Under the pieces are notes generated by a model. It was not told where the DNA came from and ran no database searches. It worked only from the letters and a program-made list of their open reading frames with translations. Below, in pieces: positions 11,032-21,012 of a stretch of DNA of 64,000 nt (positions are counted from its first letter, which is position 1; each line of letters starts with the position of its first letter). The stretch covers positions 12,717,015 to 12,781,014 of the forward strand of contig NC_053146.1 of NCBI RefSeq assembly GCF_016808335.1. Reading direction: 5' to 3'. Both the position numbers and the translations under genes were made by a program. This DNA is from Panicum virgatum (Eukaryota; Streptophyta; Magnoliopsida; Poales; Poaceae).

Positions 11032-12413
11032 ATGGCAGACCATCTCTTAAGGATGCAAATACAAGGATCGGACCTCCCGATCAATGATTACTTGAGAGAT
11101 GACACTCTCCTGAAGGTCACCTCATCTAGTCCATGGTATGCAAATTTAGTGAACTTTATGGTGACTGGATACATACCTCTAGGAGAAGACAAGAAGAAAT
11201 TGATTCACCTCAGCAGATTTTATCTATGGGATGACCCATATCTGTTCAAGGTCTGCGCAGACGGCTTACTCCGCTGCTATATCCCATTATGTGGGACCCG
11301 CAAGATCCTAGAGCGTTGTCACTCCTCACCCTATGGAGGACATTACGGAGCTTTCCGGGCCCATGCAAAAGTTTGGCAAAGTGGATTCTTTTGGCCAAAC
11401 ATGTATGGAGACGCGAAGGAATTCGTGCAGCATTTCCCAAGATGCCAAAAACACGAGAATATCAATTCCCGAGACGCAATGCCCCTGAAGAGTAATCTTC
11501 AGGTGGATATCTTCGATGTTTGGGGAGTTGACTTCATGGGTCCTTTCCCAATGTCGGAGCAATGCGAGTACATCTTGGTGGCTGTGGACTACATGTCCAA
11601 ATGGGTCGAAGCACTTGTGTTGCGGCTGACTCAAGGAGCTCCAAGAAAATGTTTCAGGAAATTATATTTCCTCGCTTTGGAGTTCCAAGAGTCGTGATCA
11701 GCGATGGAGGCTCACACTTCATCGACAGAACCTTCAGGAAGTGCCTCAGCTAGCTAGGAGTAGACCATCAGGTTGCAACACCATACCATCCCCAAACAAG
11801 TGGTCAGGCTGAGATGTCTAATAAGCAAATCAAGACTATCTTGCAGAAGACGGTCAATGCCATGGGGAAGGGTTGGAAAAATAAACTACCCGAGGCACTA
11901 TGGGCTTATAGAACAGCTTACAAAACGCAGATTGGTATGACACCGTATCAACTAGTGTATGGCAAGACTTGCCATTTGCCAGTTGAACTCGAGTATAAGT
12001 CCCATTGGGCTATTAAGAGGTGGAACATGGATCTCTAATCAGCCGGAATCAAGAGACAAATCCAGTTGGCTGAGTTGGATGAATGGAGGGAAAAGGCCTA
12101 CCATAGCTCTAAACTCTATAAAGAGCGAACAAAGAGATGGCATGACAAGCATATCAAGATCAAACAGTTCAAGCCGGGGGATAAGGTACTCCTCTTCAAC
12201 TCCCGTGTTCGCTTGTTCGGTCATGGTAAGCTTAGGAGCAAATGGGAAGGCCCCTTCTTAGTTTTTAATGCCGCTGACCACGGCGCCATAACCCTCCAGG
12301 ATGATGACGGGAATGTTTTCAAGGCCAATGGCCAGAGATTGAAAATATTCCTCGAGCTCGAAATTCCCAAGCTCGAAGAAGTAGATGTCTACGAGCTTAC
12401 TGAGATAGAATAA
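11032..12413 (+). pseudogene. int: Athila-type integrase
   Basis: The N-terminal zinc-binding HHCC module is at about 11320-11450 (HSSPYGGHYG ... FPRCQK). One Cys of the final C-x2-C is Phe. The catalytic core has WGVDFMGPF, then after a frameshift at about 11640 ISDGGSHF, and HPQTSGQAE with the catalytic Glu. The C-terminal part (12066-12413) has the typical FKPGDKVLLF and GKLRSKWEGPF motifs. In-frame stops at 11751 and 12036 and the frameshift make it a pseudogene. Confidence 0.88.
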
Positions 12414-12666
12414 TCATATACGGTCGTCACCGTACCTAAAATGTGCCTTATCTTAGGATAGATCTCTCTTTCTATTTCTCTCTTTCCATTTCTGGACAAA
12501 CCCACCTACATACCCGAGAAGGGAAGGGGATTAGAGAAGCCTCCAGAAGCCCGGGGCCCACACCTGACAGAGTGGGGCCGGCCGGCCTACCCCAAGCCGG
12601 CTGGCCTAGCCCCATGGCCGAACGGCCTCATCCTTTCGTGCAACGTTCCCTCAGGATTCAAAATCT

Positions 12667-13698
12667 TTGATCCTAAGTGTTCGGAGCCCGATGAGGTCAT
12701 TTAAACCGGAAGGCTCCCCTCTCTTCCTCAGTTCAAGCCATTCACCAGTTTCCACCCCGAACTCCATTCCCTTCTCTGAGATCACCATCATGGCCTCGCA
12801 AACTTCACCCAAAACCCCAAGATCCGAGGCCATGGATACACCCACTCCCAAAGCACCTTCCAAATCAAACCAGACAAGGGCTTCATCTAGCAGCGTCCGG
12901 ATCATAGAGCCGGTGGAGATCGCCGCGTTCTCTCCATCGCCGCCGGCTGGCCAGGGGCGCCTGCCCCAGGCCGACCGGCCTATGGGGGGCCGGCCGGCCT
13001 CTCCTCGAGGCCGTTCATCCCCCGGTTCGATGGAGAGCTCTGTCCAAGGCCCAGTGTCGAGGGCCCTCGTGCGCTCCCGCACACGCAGTCCGACACAACC
13101 AACCACGGGGATTCTTTCCCCTAGGAAGGTTTTGACGAAGCATGCGGGGACGCCGTCGAGCGGGGCACGCATTGCGCATGTCGCTGCACTACAAATGGTG
13201 CAGCAGGTCCTGTCCACGTACTCCCCGGAGTACACTCCCGCTAGCCCTACTCCTCCATGCCATCGTGTGACCGGGGCGAAGGTTGGCAGGGGGAAGGTGC
13301 TCATTCCCCCGTTGGACCATACCGGCGTGGATCTCCCGCCGAGTTCGGTGCGCCGTCACATCCCACCGCCACCGATCCGTGGACCGATCGAGGTCCATGC
13401 ATACACCGACTCCGACGATGATGACGACGAGGAGGAGGAGCCCAACGACGTCGCCTCGCTCCGTGAGCAGCTTGCTGCTCTCCGGTTATGCCTCAACAAC
13501 ATGGATGAGCGCGTAGCCGAAACGGAGATAGATCGAATGGAGTTGGGGGATAGGGTAGACACCCTTCGCAAGGCGGTCTGTTCCAAGATCAAAAAGAGTA
13601 TGTCTTTGGTTTATGAAAAAAAACAAAAACCACTCCAAGTACTACGAGGCAGGGCTAGTCATTATCTTCATCGATTTGTTCTGGAGATCAATAGGTGA
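12667..13698 (+). CDS. Uninterrupted 3' ORF of the Athila-type element (env-position ORF, unknown function)
   Basis: An open frame of 343 codons lies between integrase and the 3' LTR, where Athila elements carry an extra 'env-like' ORF. An ATG at 12790 (MASQTSPKTPRSEAMDTP) is an alternative start about 41 codons in. The N-terminal two thirds is Pro/Ser-rich and looks disordered. It includes a segment (about residues 95-120) encoded by GGCCGGCC-type repeats. An Asp/Glu run (TDSDDDDDEEEE) precedes a likely coiled coil (SLREQLAALRLCLNNMDER and on). A basic tail follows. I see no signal peptide and no transmembrane helix, so it is not a typical envelope protein. It is intact although all pol domains of the same copy are broken. 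Confidence 0.6.
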   Translation: MILSVRSPMRSFKPEGSPLFLSSSHSPVSTPNSIPFSEITIMASQTSPKTPRSEAMDTPTPKAPSKSNQTRASSSSVRIIEPVEIAAFSPSPPAGQGRLPQADRPMGGRPASPRGRSSPGSMESSVQGPVSRALVRSRTRSPTQPTTGILSPRKVLTKHAGTPSSGARIAHVAALQMVQQVLSTYSPEYTPASPTPPCHRVTGAKVGRGKVLIPPLDHTGVDLPPSSVRRHIPPPPIRGPIEVHAYTDSDDDDDEEEEPNDVASLREQLAALRLCLNNMDERVAETEIDRMELGDRVDTLRKAVCSKIKKSMSLVYEKKQKPLQVLRGRASHYLHRFVLEINR

Positions 13699-13834
13699 AC
13701 ATGAAGGTGTTAGCCACCCAGAATCTAAGATATGAACGGAAAGCTCTGAAATAACTCTTATGCACACTAGCATTTGTGAACCCTGGACTTTGCTTGATCC
13801 TCAGGAATCTTTATTGACCCCTTTTGCTCGGGAC

Positions 13835-13858
13835 GAGCAAAGTCTAGGTGCGGGGGTG
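13835..13858 (+). promoter_or_regulatory. Polypurine tract region of the Athila-type element
   Basis: GACGAGCAAAGTCTAGGTGC followed by GGGGG lies directly before the 3' LTR start TGTTGG. The same GGACGAGCAAAG phrase is usual just upstream of Athila 3' LTRs in grasses. It would prime plus-strand synthesis. Confidence 0.75.
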
Positions 13859-15348
13859 TGTTGGCGGTCGATTTCAATGATTTTTACTGCCAACATTCCT
13901 TCAGATTTCATTTATTTGGAACTATATTACTATGATTTCTACTAACATTAACAAGTTCCATAAGTTTTGATGTTTATTTGGAGTCAGGAGCAACTGGTGC
14001 AAAGTTTGGCCAAAATGGGGCAAACCCGAGGCCGGCCGGCCAAGGCCAGGCCGGCCGGCCTACCCCTGTCATGTCTGGTCTTGAAACTTTGTGGAGAGTT
14101 CCCTGAGCCCGAGGTGGAGCCACTATAAGATGGATTTTATACAGTTCATGAGTTAAGACCGAAAGGCCTGGACCATGTTAAGTGGAGATCAAAACCCGAG
14201 ACAACTCGAAGAATCAGAGCCCAATTCAACCAAGGAAGCAACATGGGCCTGGAGAGCAACAAGTCGGTGCAACGCGAGCCTGAGCCAAGCCAGAACTAGG
14301 CCGGCCGGCCTAGGAGAGGCCGGCCGGACTCTAACTGCCGCCGTTGGAGCTACGCAACCGCTACCGACCTTCAGAAACAATCCATAGCGTCCCTGCAAAG
14401 GCGGTGGCCACGCAATCACATCCCCAGGCCGGCCGGCCTAGGGGAGGCCGGCCGGCCCCACTTGGCGGCCTCTGAAGCTCTACCTTGGTGTGAAAGACAA
14501 GCGTAATCATCTTACCTGCGTGCAACTGACGCTCAGCCCAGTACCGACCTCAGAGTAGTATAAATAGAGCACCTTACCCCTCTTGTGACACACACCATTT
14601 CATAGAGAAGAGAGTCTCTTGTACACTTGTGTTGAGTAGGAAGAGAGTGAGGTAAGTGCTCTGGGGAAAGCCGAGCTGAAAGGAGCGGACTCGAGTTCTC
14701 TCGGTCTTACTCCACTTTGTAGCCGCCTCGGAGGAATTTATCTGAGTAAGTTCCTTGTCTCAACTTCAGTTTCTCGCTAGCTTTACTTTCTGTCTTAGTT
14801 ACTAGTTAAGTACTTGCTTTGATCTGCGGGATCCTGAGTCTGTGTAAGTAGCAAGTCCTACTTATCTGAGGTTGCTTTCTATCTAAGTACACGGTAGGAG
14901 CAAGTAGCTCAAGGGCTGTGGGCGTGGTGCCCAGGCCTGGTAGTTACCTTAGGTTGTGTTCTACCCCACGGAACCGTTGTCGTAGTCGGTAGGTTGTGAC
15001 AGCCCTATCCGTCCTTTGTAGTCCACCACGTTCGGGTGTTTTCATAGCAGTAGTGCAGGTTGCCGTTGGACTCCCCTCTCACCCCTTTCTGAAGTCCTAC
15101 TTCTTCCAGCCGCCGAAGCAGATCAAGATAGTAGTTAGCTCGTTAGCTAGTTAGAGTAGTAAGTTATCTGGAATTAGGCCCTCTTCCCATATCTTCTTCT
15201 CGCTGGTTGTGTCCGACTAACGATCTTTAAGTTTGGTCGAAGCTTTACCATTGCTTGGATTCGATATCCCAGGTGTACTCCCTGGTAAAAGCTACAATCA
15301 GTCTCTGTGCGCTTGCGGAGTAATTCATTAGGTTAAGGAGTGCCAACA
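13859..15348 (+). repeat. 3' LTR of the Athila-type element
   Basis: Collinear with the 5' LTR with scattered substitutions, mostly transitions. It contains a TATA box at 14559-14566. GGCCGGCC units near 14030-14065, 14300-14330 and 14427-14460 are more numerous and better preserved than in the 5' copy. It ends GTGCCAACA and is followed by target duplication GTTCT (15349-15353). Confidence 0.95.
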
Positions 15349-16454
15349 GTTCTTCGAAACACTCAAGCACGGCTCAGTCAATTGTGCCAATGAGCCAGCG
15401 AAGTTTGTTAACGCCATCTCTAGTGAAGACTGGAGGGCCACCATAATGGCTTACCTTCGGGGACACTTCATCCCCGAGGATGAAAAGGAGGAAAAGAAAA
15501 TGTCCCTCCGGGCGCCCAACTACTCAATCATCAATGAAGCATTGTATCGAGGGGGTGTCTGCGCACCATTGCTGAAATACATCTCTCAAGCCAAAGGAAG
15601 ATAGCTGCTACAAGAGATCCACACATGCATGTGCTCATCGCACATCGGTACGAGGGCCCTGGTAGGCAAAGCTTTTCGCGAAGGCTTTTACTGGCCTTCG
15701 GTGGTGGTGGACGCCCACGAAGTCATTCACACATGCCCAAACTGCCAAAAGCATGCCCACTACAGCAAGTTTCCCCCGGACGAAGTTCACCTCATACCTC
15801 CGGTGTGGCCCCTCGCCCGATGGGGCATCGACATCGTCGGTCCCCTAGCTCCGGCAACTACAAGTACGCAACAATGGCAGTGGAGTACTTCTCAAAATGG
15901 AATGAAGCCAAGGCACATCGAGACATCACAGCCACAGCCCTGCAGAAATTCTTCTGCCAGAACATTGTATGTCACTGTTGACAACGACAAACAATTCGAT
16001 TGCACCACCTTTAGAGAATTCTGTTCTCACCTGGGAACCAAGCTGTGCTTCGCCTCGGTGTACCACCCGCAGTCCAACAAAGCAGTAGAAAGGACCAATG
16101 GCATCATCTCCACAGGCATAAAGAAAAACATCACAGAATAGCTGAAGGGCAAATGGGTAGATGAACTGCCGAAGGTCGTTTGGTCACACATTACAACTGA
16201 GTCACGGGCAACAAAGTTTACACCCTTCAAGCTCCTCTATGCCGAAGAAGCAATGACCCCATAAGAGCTTCGACATGGGTCCTACAAAATGGAGAATCCT
16301 GAGGAAGACATGAAGCCAACTATCAACGCGATCGAAGCCGTCAAAACCCAAGCAGCTATCAATCTTGGCAGGTATTAGGAGGAGACCCGAAGGTGGCACA
16401 ATAAGAAAGTAAGGCCGTGGGAGATCAAAGAGGGTGACCTCGTGCTTCGTCGCA
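15349..16454 (+). pseudogene. int: Tat-A pol, second part: integrase
   Basis: Resumes the frame interrupted at 6484. The zinc-binding module (TCPNCQKHA at about 15735-15760, after FYWPSVV) is followed by the catalytic core: WGIDIVGPL, DNDKQFD and HPQSNKAVERTNG. The frame slips at about 15845 and slips back by about 15975. Stops occur at 15601, 16139 and 16376. The reading stops at 16454 because of the solo-LTR insertion. It continues at 18996. Confidence 0.85.
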
Positions 16455-18990
16455 TGTGACGGAACCGCCAAATTAAAACTCTAATTAAGCGTAATGGCCG
16501 TCATTTGAACACATCGGGCACATTAGCTTAACGGTTTAATTTGGCGATCCTTTCTCAACCCATAGTCCGATCGAAACATCACCGGTAGTCTCACACGAAG
16601 GTGAGCGCAGATGGTACGAGCACCACACAATACTTAAAAATACAAACACCATATGCAATGAAACATTTAAATTACAAACTGAGTTTGAAATACAAAAATA
16701 ATATACAAGTGTGTCTGCCATTTATACAAAGTTTGATAAACATGGAATCTGTCACTACAATATATAAGAATGGAAATGAATTACACACTCAGCCCATGAG
16801 TGTGCAATTCCATACACTCCAAAGCTACACACCTGAGTCCTCAACGTTCCACCCATCCGCGTCCAGTCGAACGAACTTGGCGCAACACGGACAGAAGTCT
16901 ACGTGTACGGGTCCTGAAATCATTTTTCCAACAAAACCCTGAGTATACTAATACTCAGCAAGACTTACCTGTCTAATGGGTATACTTAGCCCACATATCT
17001 AGACATGCAAGGCTTTCTGGCTGGTAGTTTGTTTTGCAGAAAAAGCACCTAAAAGTAGATCCTTGATTTCAAGATTTTAGCTCCAAATTAAAGCAATAGA
17101 TTTGCTAAATATCTATGGTTTGCAAGGATATGACAACCAATGTGAAAACACAATTGATTAAGAAATATCAACATTTATCATATCTTTCCGTTTCACTTCC
17201 TTACTATGATGTGACTCGAAGATCAAGGTGCTCATGTCCGAGAGCGACTGATGGCGAATCGATCCGATTTAACCTTGCAAGGTGGACCTAACCAACACGA
17301 CACGTATTTGCCCCGTCGGACTATACATCCCAACCATTCCCCTCCACGCCTCGAACTACAGGAACCAGCCCAACGACATATGGTCAGCCGAGCTCAACGT
17401 GAGACCACCAAAAGTAAACAATGCATCCCCATTTCTCCGCGACTACTCGACTACCCCAGGAGTTGGGTGCGGGTTCCTGTACTTTCGAAGCAAGGCAGTA
17501 CTCGGCTTACCGGTTTCGACTACCTCCTACTCCCGGCATGCGGTTAGTACAATTCAAACATGATCAGCAGGGCCAACAACGGTATGGTCCTCAATCGACT
17601 CGGACGGGGCTAAGACACCCAGGAACCCTGTCCTGCTGCCATACCTATACATCATCATCATTCCCCGCCCGGTCTCATATTTCCATGTCAATTTCAACAA
17701 CTCAGGTACTGTAGATAAGTATATAACCTATATCTCGCGAGTAACCGGAAATTACTCGACTTCTAAATATCCTATATCTCGCAAGTGCAAGAATTCACTC
17801 GACTTCTATCGAGAACTATTAAGCATTGCATTTCTATCATCCTATACATGCTAGTATAACTCAGGGAAACCTAGGGATCATGCAACTAGGGTTCCAATCA
17901 ACTCCTGAAAAGTAATGCACAAGTATTAAATACGTATATAGGTATCATAATTTCAAATAATAGGATGTGCACTGGGGCTTGCCTTCGGGCTGCTGCTCGA
18001 CACTGGGCTCAGCTGGGCCTTGGGCCGGGTGCTCACAATTCTCCTGCTGAACTTGCCCCTGCTACTCCTGTGGCCTGGCGATCACCTCGTACAGGGCTCC
18101 TTCGGCGGTGGCGTCTACACGTATGCATATGATATGAGAATGCATAAATGGGTTGCAACCTTAAAATAGCCAATGACTAGATGCAACTACTAGTAATTTA
18201 CACAAAAATTGCACTCCCTGGCCCAAAACATTCCTCAAAAATCCAGAGTATCCGGACTAATACCCGGAGTATCCGGACTCCCAAGTCCGGAGTTTCCGGG
18301 CCTATACCCGGAGTTTTCCCCGGAGTGTTCCAAATCCGGAGTATCCGGGCTTATACCCGGAGTATCCAGATTTTCTACCATTTTCGCCCCCAAAAACTGA
18401 AATCTTGATTTTTGGCAAAACCAACCCACAAAATTTGAAACCCTTTCCGGCCCTAATAGAATGGTTCATAAGGAGATGATTGACCCAAAAGAAATCGCTT
18501 TAAACACCCTAGATCGATCAATCCCTTTTTGCCCTAGCTCTTAGTACCTTGAGCAAGCTCTCCTTGCAAGAAAAACTCAAAAACGAAGCCACCCCATGGT
18601 GGAATACCAGGAGAAGATGATCCCCCGCGCCGATTTGAGCTTCTTTGGCCTTGGGAATGGATTTGTAAGGAAGGATTTGGAGTTTAGGGCTAAGGAGAGA
18701 GGGAGAGCTCATGGGGGAGTGAGGAAGAGAGAAAAGCTGATGTTTAATCGTTTGGAAACAGTAAAAGACCCTAACTCGTGATATAGGATTTCAAGTCCGG
18801 ACTATCCGGAAGAATATCCGGAGTATCCGGGTAAATCCAGAATTTCCGGATTCAGACCCGGAGTATCCGGGTTCCTCTGGCTCCAGAATTTGAAATCGAG
18901 TTTTGAATCGATTTGTGACTCGACTTGAAACCGAGAGAGTTGGATCACTAGTTAGCTAGTTAAACTAAAGTTTAACACTCGGGTGTTACA
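16455..18990 (-). mobile_element. Solo LTR (2.5 kb) inserted in Tat-A integrase
   Basis: The segment runs from TGTGACGGAACCGCC to ACTCGGGTGTTACA. In reverse it starts TGTAACACCCGAG and ends GGTTCCGTCACA, both common grass LTR termini. It is flanked by TCGCA (16450-16454) and CCGCA (18991-18995), a 5-bp duplication with one change. Removing it joins CTTCGTCGCA to TCCCAAAG and restores the Tat-A frame. No primer-binding site, coding domain or second LTR is visible inside. Two clusters of CCGGAGTATCCGG-type motifs lie at 18240-18370 and 18790-18875. Confidence 0.82.
18240..18875. repeat. CCGGAGTATCCGG motif clusters in the solo LTR
   Basis: About a dozen copies of CCGGAGT(A/T)TCCGG or close variants, often paired as TATACCCGGAGTATCCGG, occur in two groups (18240-18370 and 18790-18875) separated by about 400 bases of ordinary sequence. 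The motif is palindromic around CCGG...CCGG. Confidence 0.85.
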
Positions 18991-18995
18991 CCGCA

Positions 18996-19156
18996 TCCCA
19001 AAGAACAAGATGAAGGGGAAGATGCACAACAAGTGGGAGGGACCATTCCTGGTCACTTCGATGGCAAGGCCCGAAGATTGCAGGCTTCGCACCCTCGATG
19101 GCACTGAAGACCCGTACTCTTGGAGCAAAGACATGCTCCAGCATTATTATGTTTAG
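18996..19156 (+). pseudogene. int: Tat-A pol, third part: integrase C-terminus
   Basis: The reading continues with PKNKMKGKMHNKWEGPFLVT and ends at a TAG (19154-19156) after the usual Tat ending SWSKDMLQHYYV. It is about 53 codons and is the last piece of pol. The KWEGPF motif is the conserved C-terminal integrase signature. Confidence 0.85.
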
Positions 19157-20132
19157 TTTTTTCTTCATTTTTTGTAATAAATTGTAAACTCTTCCTTCGC
19201 AACAAGTTTGCATCATATACTGAAGGGCCCATACTCTTTTCCTCACAGGGGAAGCCTTCACACAACTCCATCGGTTGTCAAAGGTGTGAGGTTTTTAACG
19301 AGGCGGCAACCCTATGTAACCCCTTGTGCAATATAAACAAGGTCCCTGAAAAAATAACGAGGTAGGTCAAACAACGCCGAAGCGTCTATCCCTCTTCATC
19401 ATGGCGAAGAGGGGAGTCATCAACATAATTCAAGTGATTAACACTTGAAGAAGTAAGCCTGAGGCTCACGAGCTGAACGGCCCGCATCACCTCTGGGCTT
19501 CACTTCATAAAGTTTTCCAATCATAAAAATTCATTTCGAGCCAAGAGCCGAAGGTAAAGAAAGTCCCATCGCGCAAAAGCCGAAGGCTAGGGCCCACCTA
19601 TGCGTGCTAAAGAGCCGAAGGTCCACCTAAAAGAAAAAGTCCTTTCGTGCAGACAGCCGGAGGCAAGGAAAGTCCTATTGCACGAAAGCCGAAGGCTAGG
19701 CCCACCTATGCGTGCTAAAGAGCCGAAAGTCCCGCTAAAGAGAAGTTCTTCAAAGCGAAATGCCGATGGCAAATATCATTTTACTGCACACGCTTTGCAT
19801 CTCAAAATTTCAGGGAGGAACCCCGAAAGTGACGATCTTTGGTGTGCCATGCCCTCCAAGCACGCAAAGGGGGGGGGGTGGCACTTCACGAGTTCGAGCA
19901 TTGCGTACTTGCAGAGTCGAGCACCCTCAAAATATCGCCAAACACAAGGCAAAAGGGTTGGGGGTTCTTTGCAAACAAATCGGTCACACAGGTATGAGAC
20001 GTAAGTCGTCACACTTCGGAAATCAAAAATTCGATTACAAAGGGCTTTGCCCAATTATCACATACAGACAAAGATTTCAAACTACACACACATCTTCGCT
20101 GAACGTTGGCAAAGTCACAATTACATATGGGG
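19157..20132 (+). other. Tat-A 3' spacer with tandem GCCGAAGG repeats
   Basis: Non-coding spacer between pol and the antisense ORF, interrupted at 20132 by element 3. A unit of about 120 bp containing GCCGAAGGCTAGG and CCACCTATGCGTGCTAAAGA is repeated in tandem (about 19579-19698 and 19699-19740). Further GCCGAAGG-type half units lie around. A homopolymeric G run is at 19871-19877. Such repeated spacers are common in Tat elements. Confidence 0.65.
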
Positions 20133-20974
20133 TATTGACAAAGTAGGTTTCTTAAGATAGAATCGTGCTTTGCCATAATCGGCTAGGATTGTGTTAGCAT
20201 GGGGTATAAATATGAGCCCCCGGACTATTATAAAGATCGATACACATCCAACAAACAAACTTTACTTTACTTGCAATTTACTTTCTCATCGGCGACTTCG
20301 CCATCTTTTTCTTTCTGCGAGTTCTTTCGAGCTAATCAAGGATGCCTCACATTCGAGCGACTTGGTTTGCTGGTAAGTTTTCGTCTATCGAGTAAATCCG
20401 AGCTTTAGCTTTCGTGCGTATTGCTGTGGCTTCGTTCAGATCTATTCAAAATTTAATGAATTGATCTAAGCTTTGATCTCGGGCGCATCGCTGTTTTCTC
20501 GTTTAGATTTATTCACAAACTACCCAGCTTAGTGATCTGTTTAATCGGCTGTAAGCTCCTTGTTTATCACGATAAACCTTGCAAAGCCGATTAGATTGAA
20601 TCATAAGCTTAGCTTTGTCTAGATCCACACATTCGTGGGTTTGTACATTGTTACTCGGCACGTGTCGGCTTTAGATCCAGCCGTCAAGTTGCTTATTGGC
20701 ATCGGCAGCTCATTGCCGATCCGTTATAGATCGCTTTTATTACACGCATAGCATACCCGATCCTTTGTCGTCATCTGTATCGGCAGAGCCTTGCCGATAC
20801 CCCGCGTAAGAGTGATTCGGAAATCCAGCCGATACACTCTTGAATTTAACTGTTTGCTGTTTCCTTGTTAATTTACAGGTCAAATTGACTGGCATGTCTT
20901 GGTTCAAATCTAGTGCAGTCCGGGCTTGGCGTACGGGGTTCCTGGACTTGGTGTGTGATCATCTCGCGTCAACA
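20133..20974 (+). repeat. 5' LTR of element 3 (deleted near its start)
   Basis: From AAAGTAGGTTTC (20140) it is collinear with 28552-29386 at high identity. The seven bases before this (TATTGAC) could be the remnant of the LTR tip TGTTGAC. The TATA box is in GGGGTATAAATATGAG (20201-20214). The LTR is rich in ATCGGC(T/A) words and ends GCGTCAACA. Confidence 0.9.
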
Positions 20975-20981
20975 CATCTTT

Positions 20982-20999
20982 TGGCATGCCCGGTGGGAC
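20982..20999 (+). promoter_or_regulatory. Primer-binding site of element 3
   Basis: TGGCATGCCCGGTGGGAC begins eight bases after the LTR end. Its position and TGGC start fit a tRNA primer-binding site. I do not assign the tRNA. Confidence 0.65.
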
Positions 21000-21012
21000 A
21001 AGAAACATCAAG

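Larger units (their letters stand above)
6485..15348 (+). mobile_element. Athila-type Ty3/Gypsy element, complete with both LTRs, mutated
   Basis: An 8.86-kb element with LTRs of about 1460 and 1490 bp (TGTTGG...CCAACA) is flanked by a perfect 5-bp duplication. The primer-binding site at 7952 matches the 3' end of tRNA-Asp. RT contains the Athila-lineage signature of a GGMTVVRNERNEL segment followed by TGWRMCID and ATRKDHFPLPFIDEMLERLA. Order is gag-protease-RT-RNase H-integrase, then an extra 3' ORF. GGCCGGCC motifs occur in both LTRs and in the 3' ORF. Pol carries stops, frameshifts and a deletion, so the copy is inactive on its own. Insertion is into the pol of Tat-A. Confidence 0.93.

Noticed and set aside
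12651..13304. Minus-strand frame of 217 codons opposite the Athila 3' ORF
   Set aside because: It is the shadow of the plus-strand ORF, which has better start context, an acidic run and a coiled coil.
17251..17714. Overlapping open frames of 93-98 codons
   Set aside because: They are inside the solo LTR, with no similarity and no start context.
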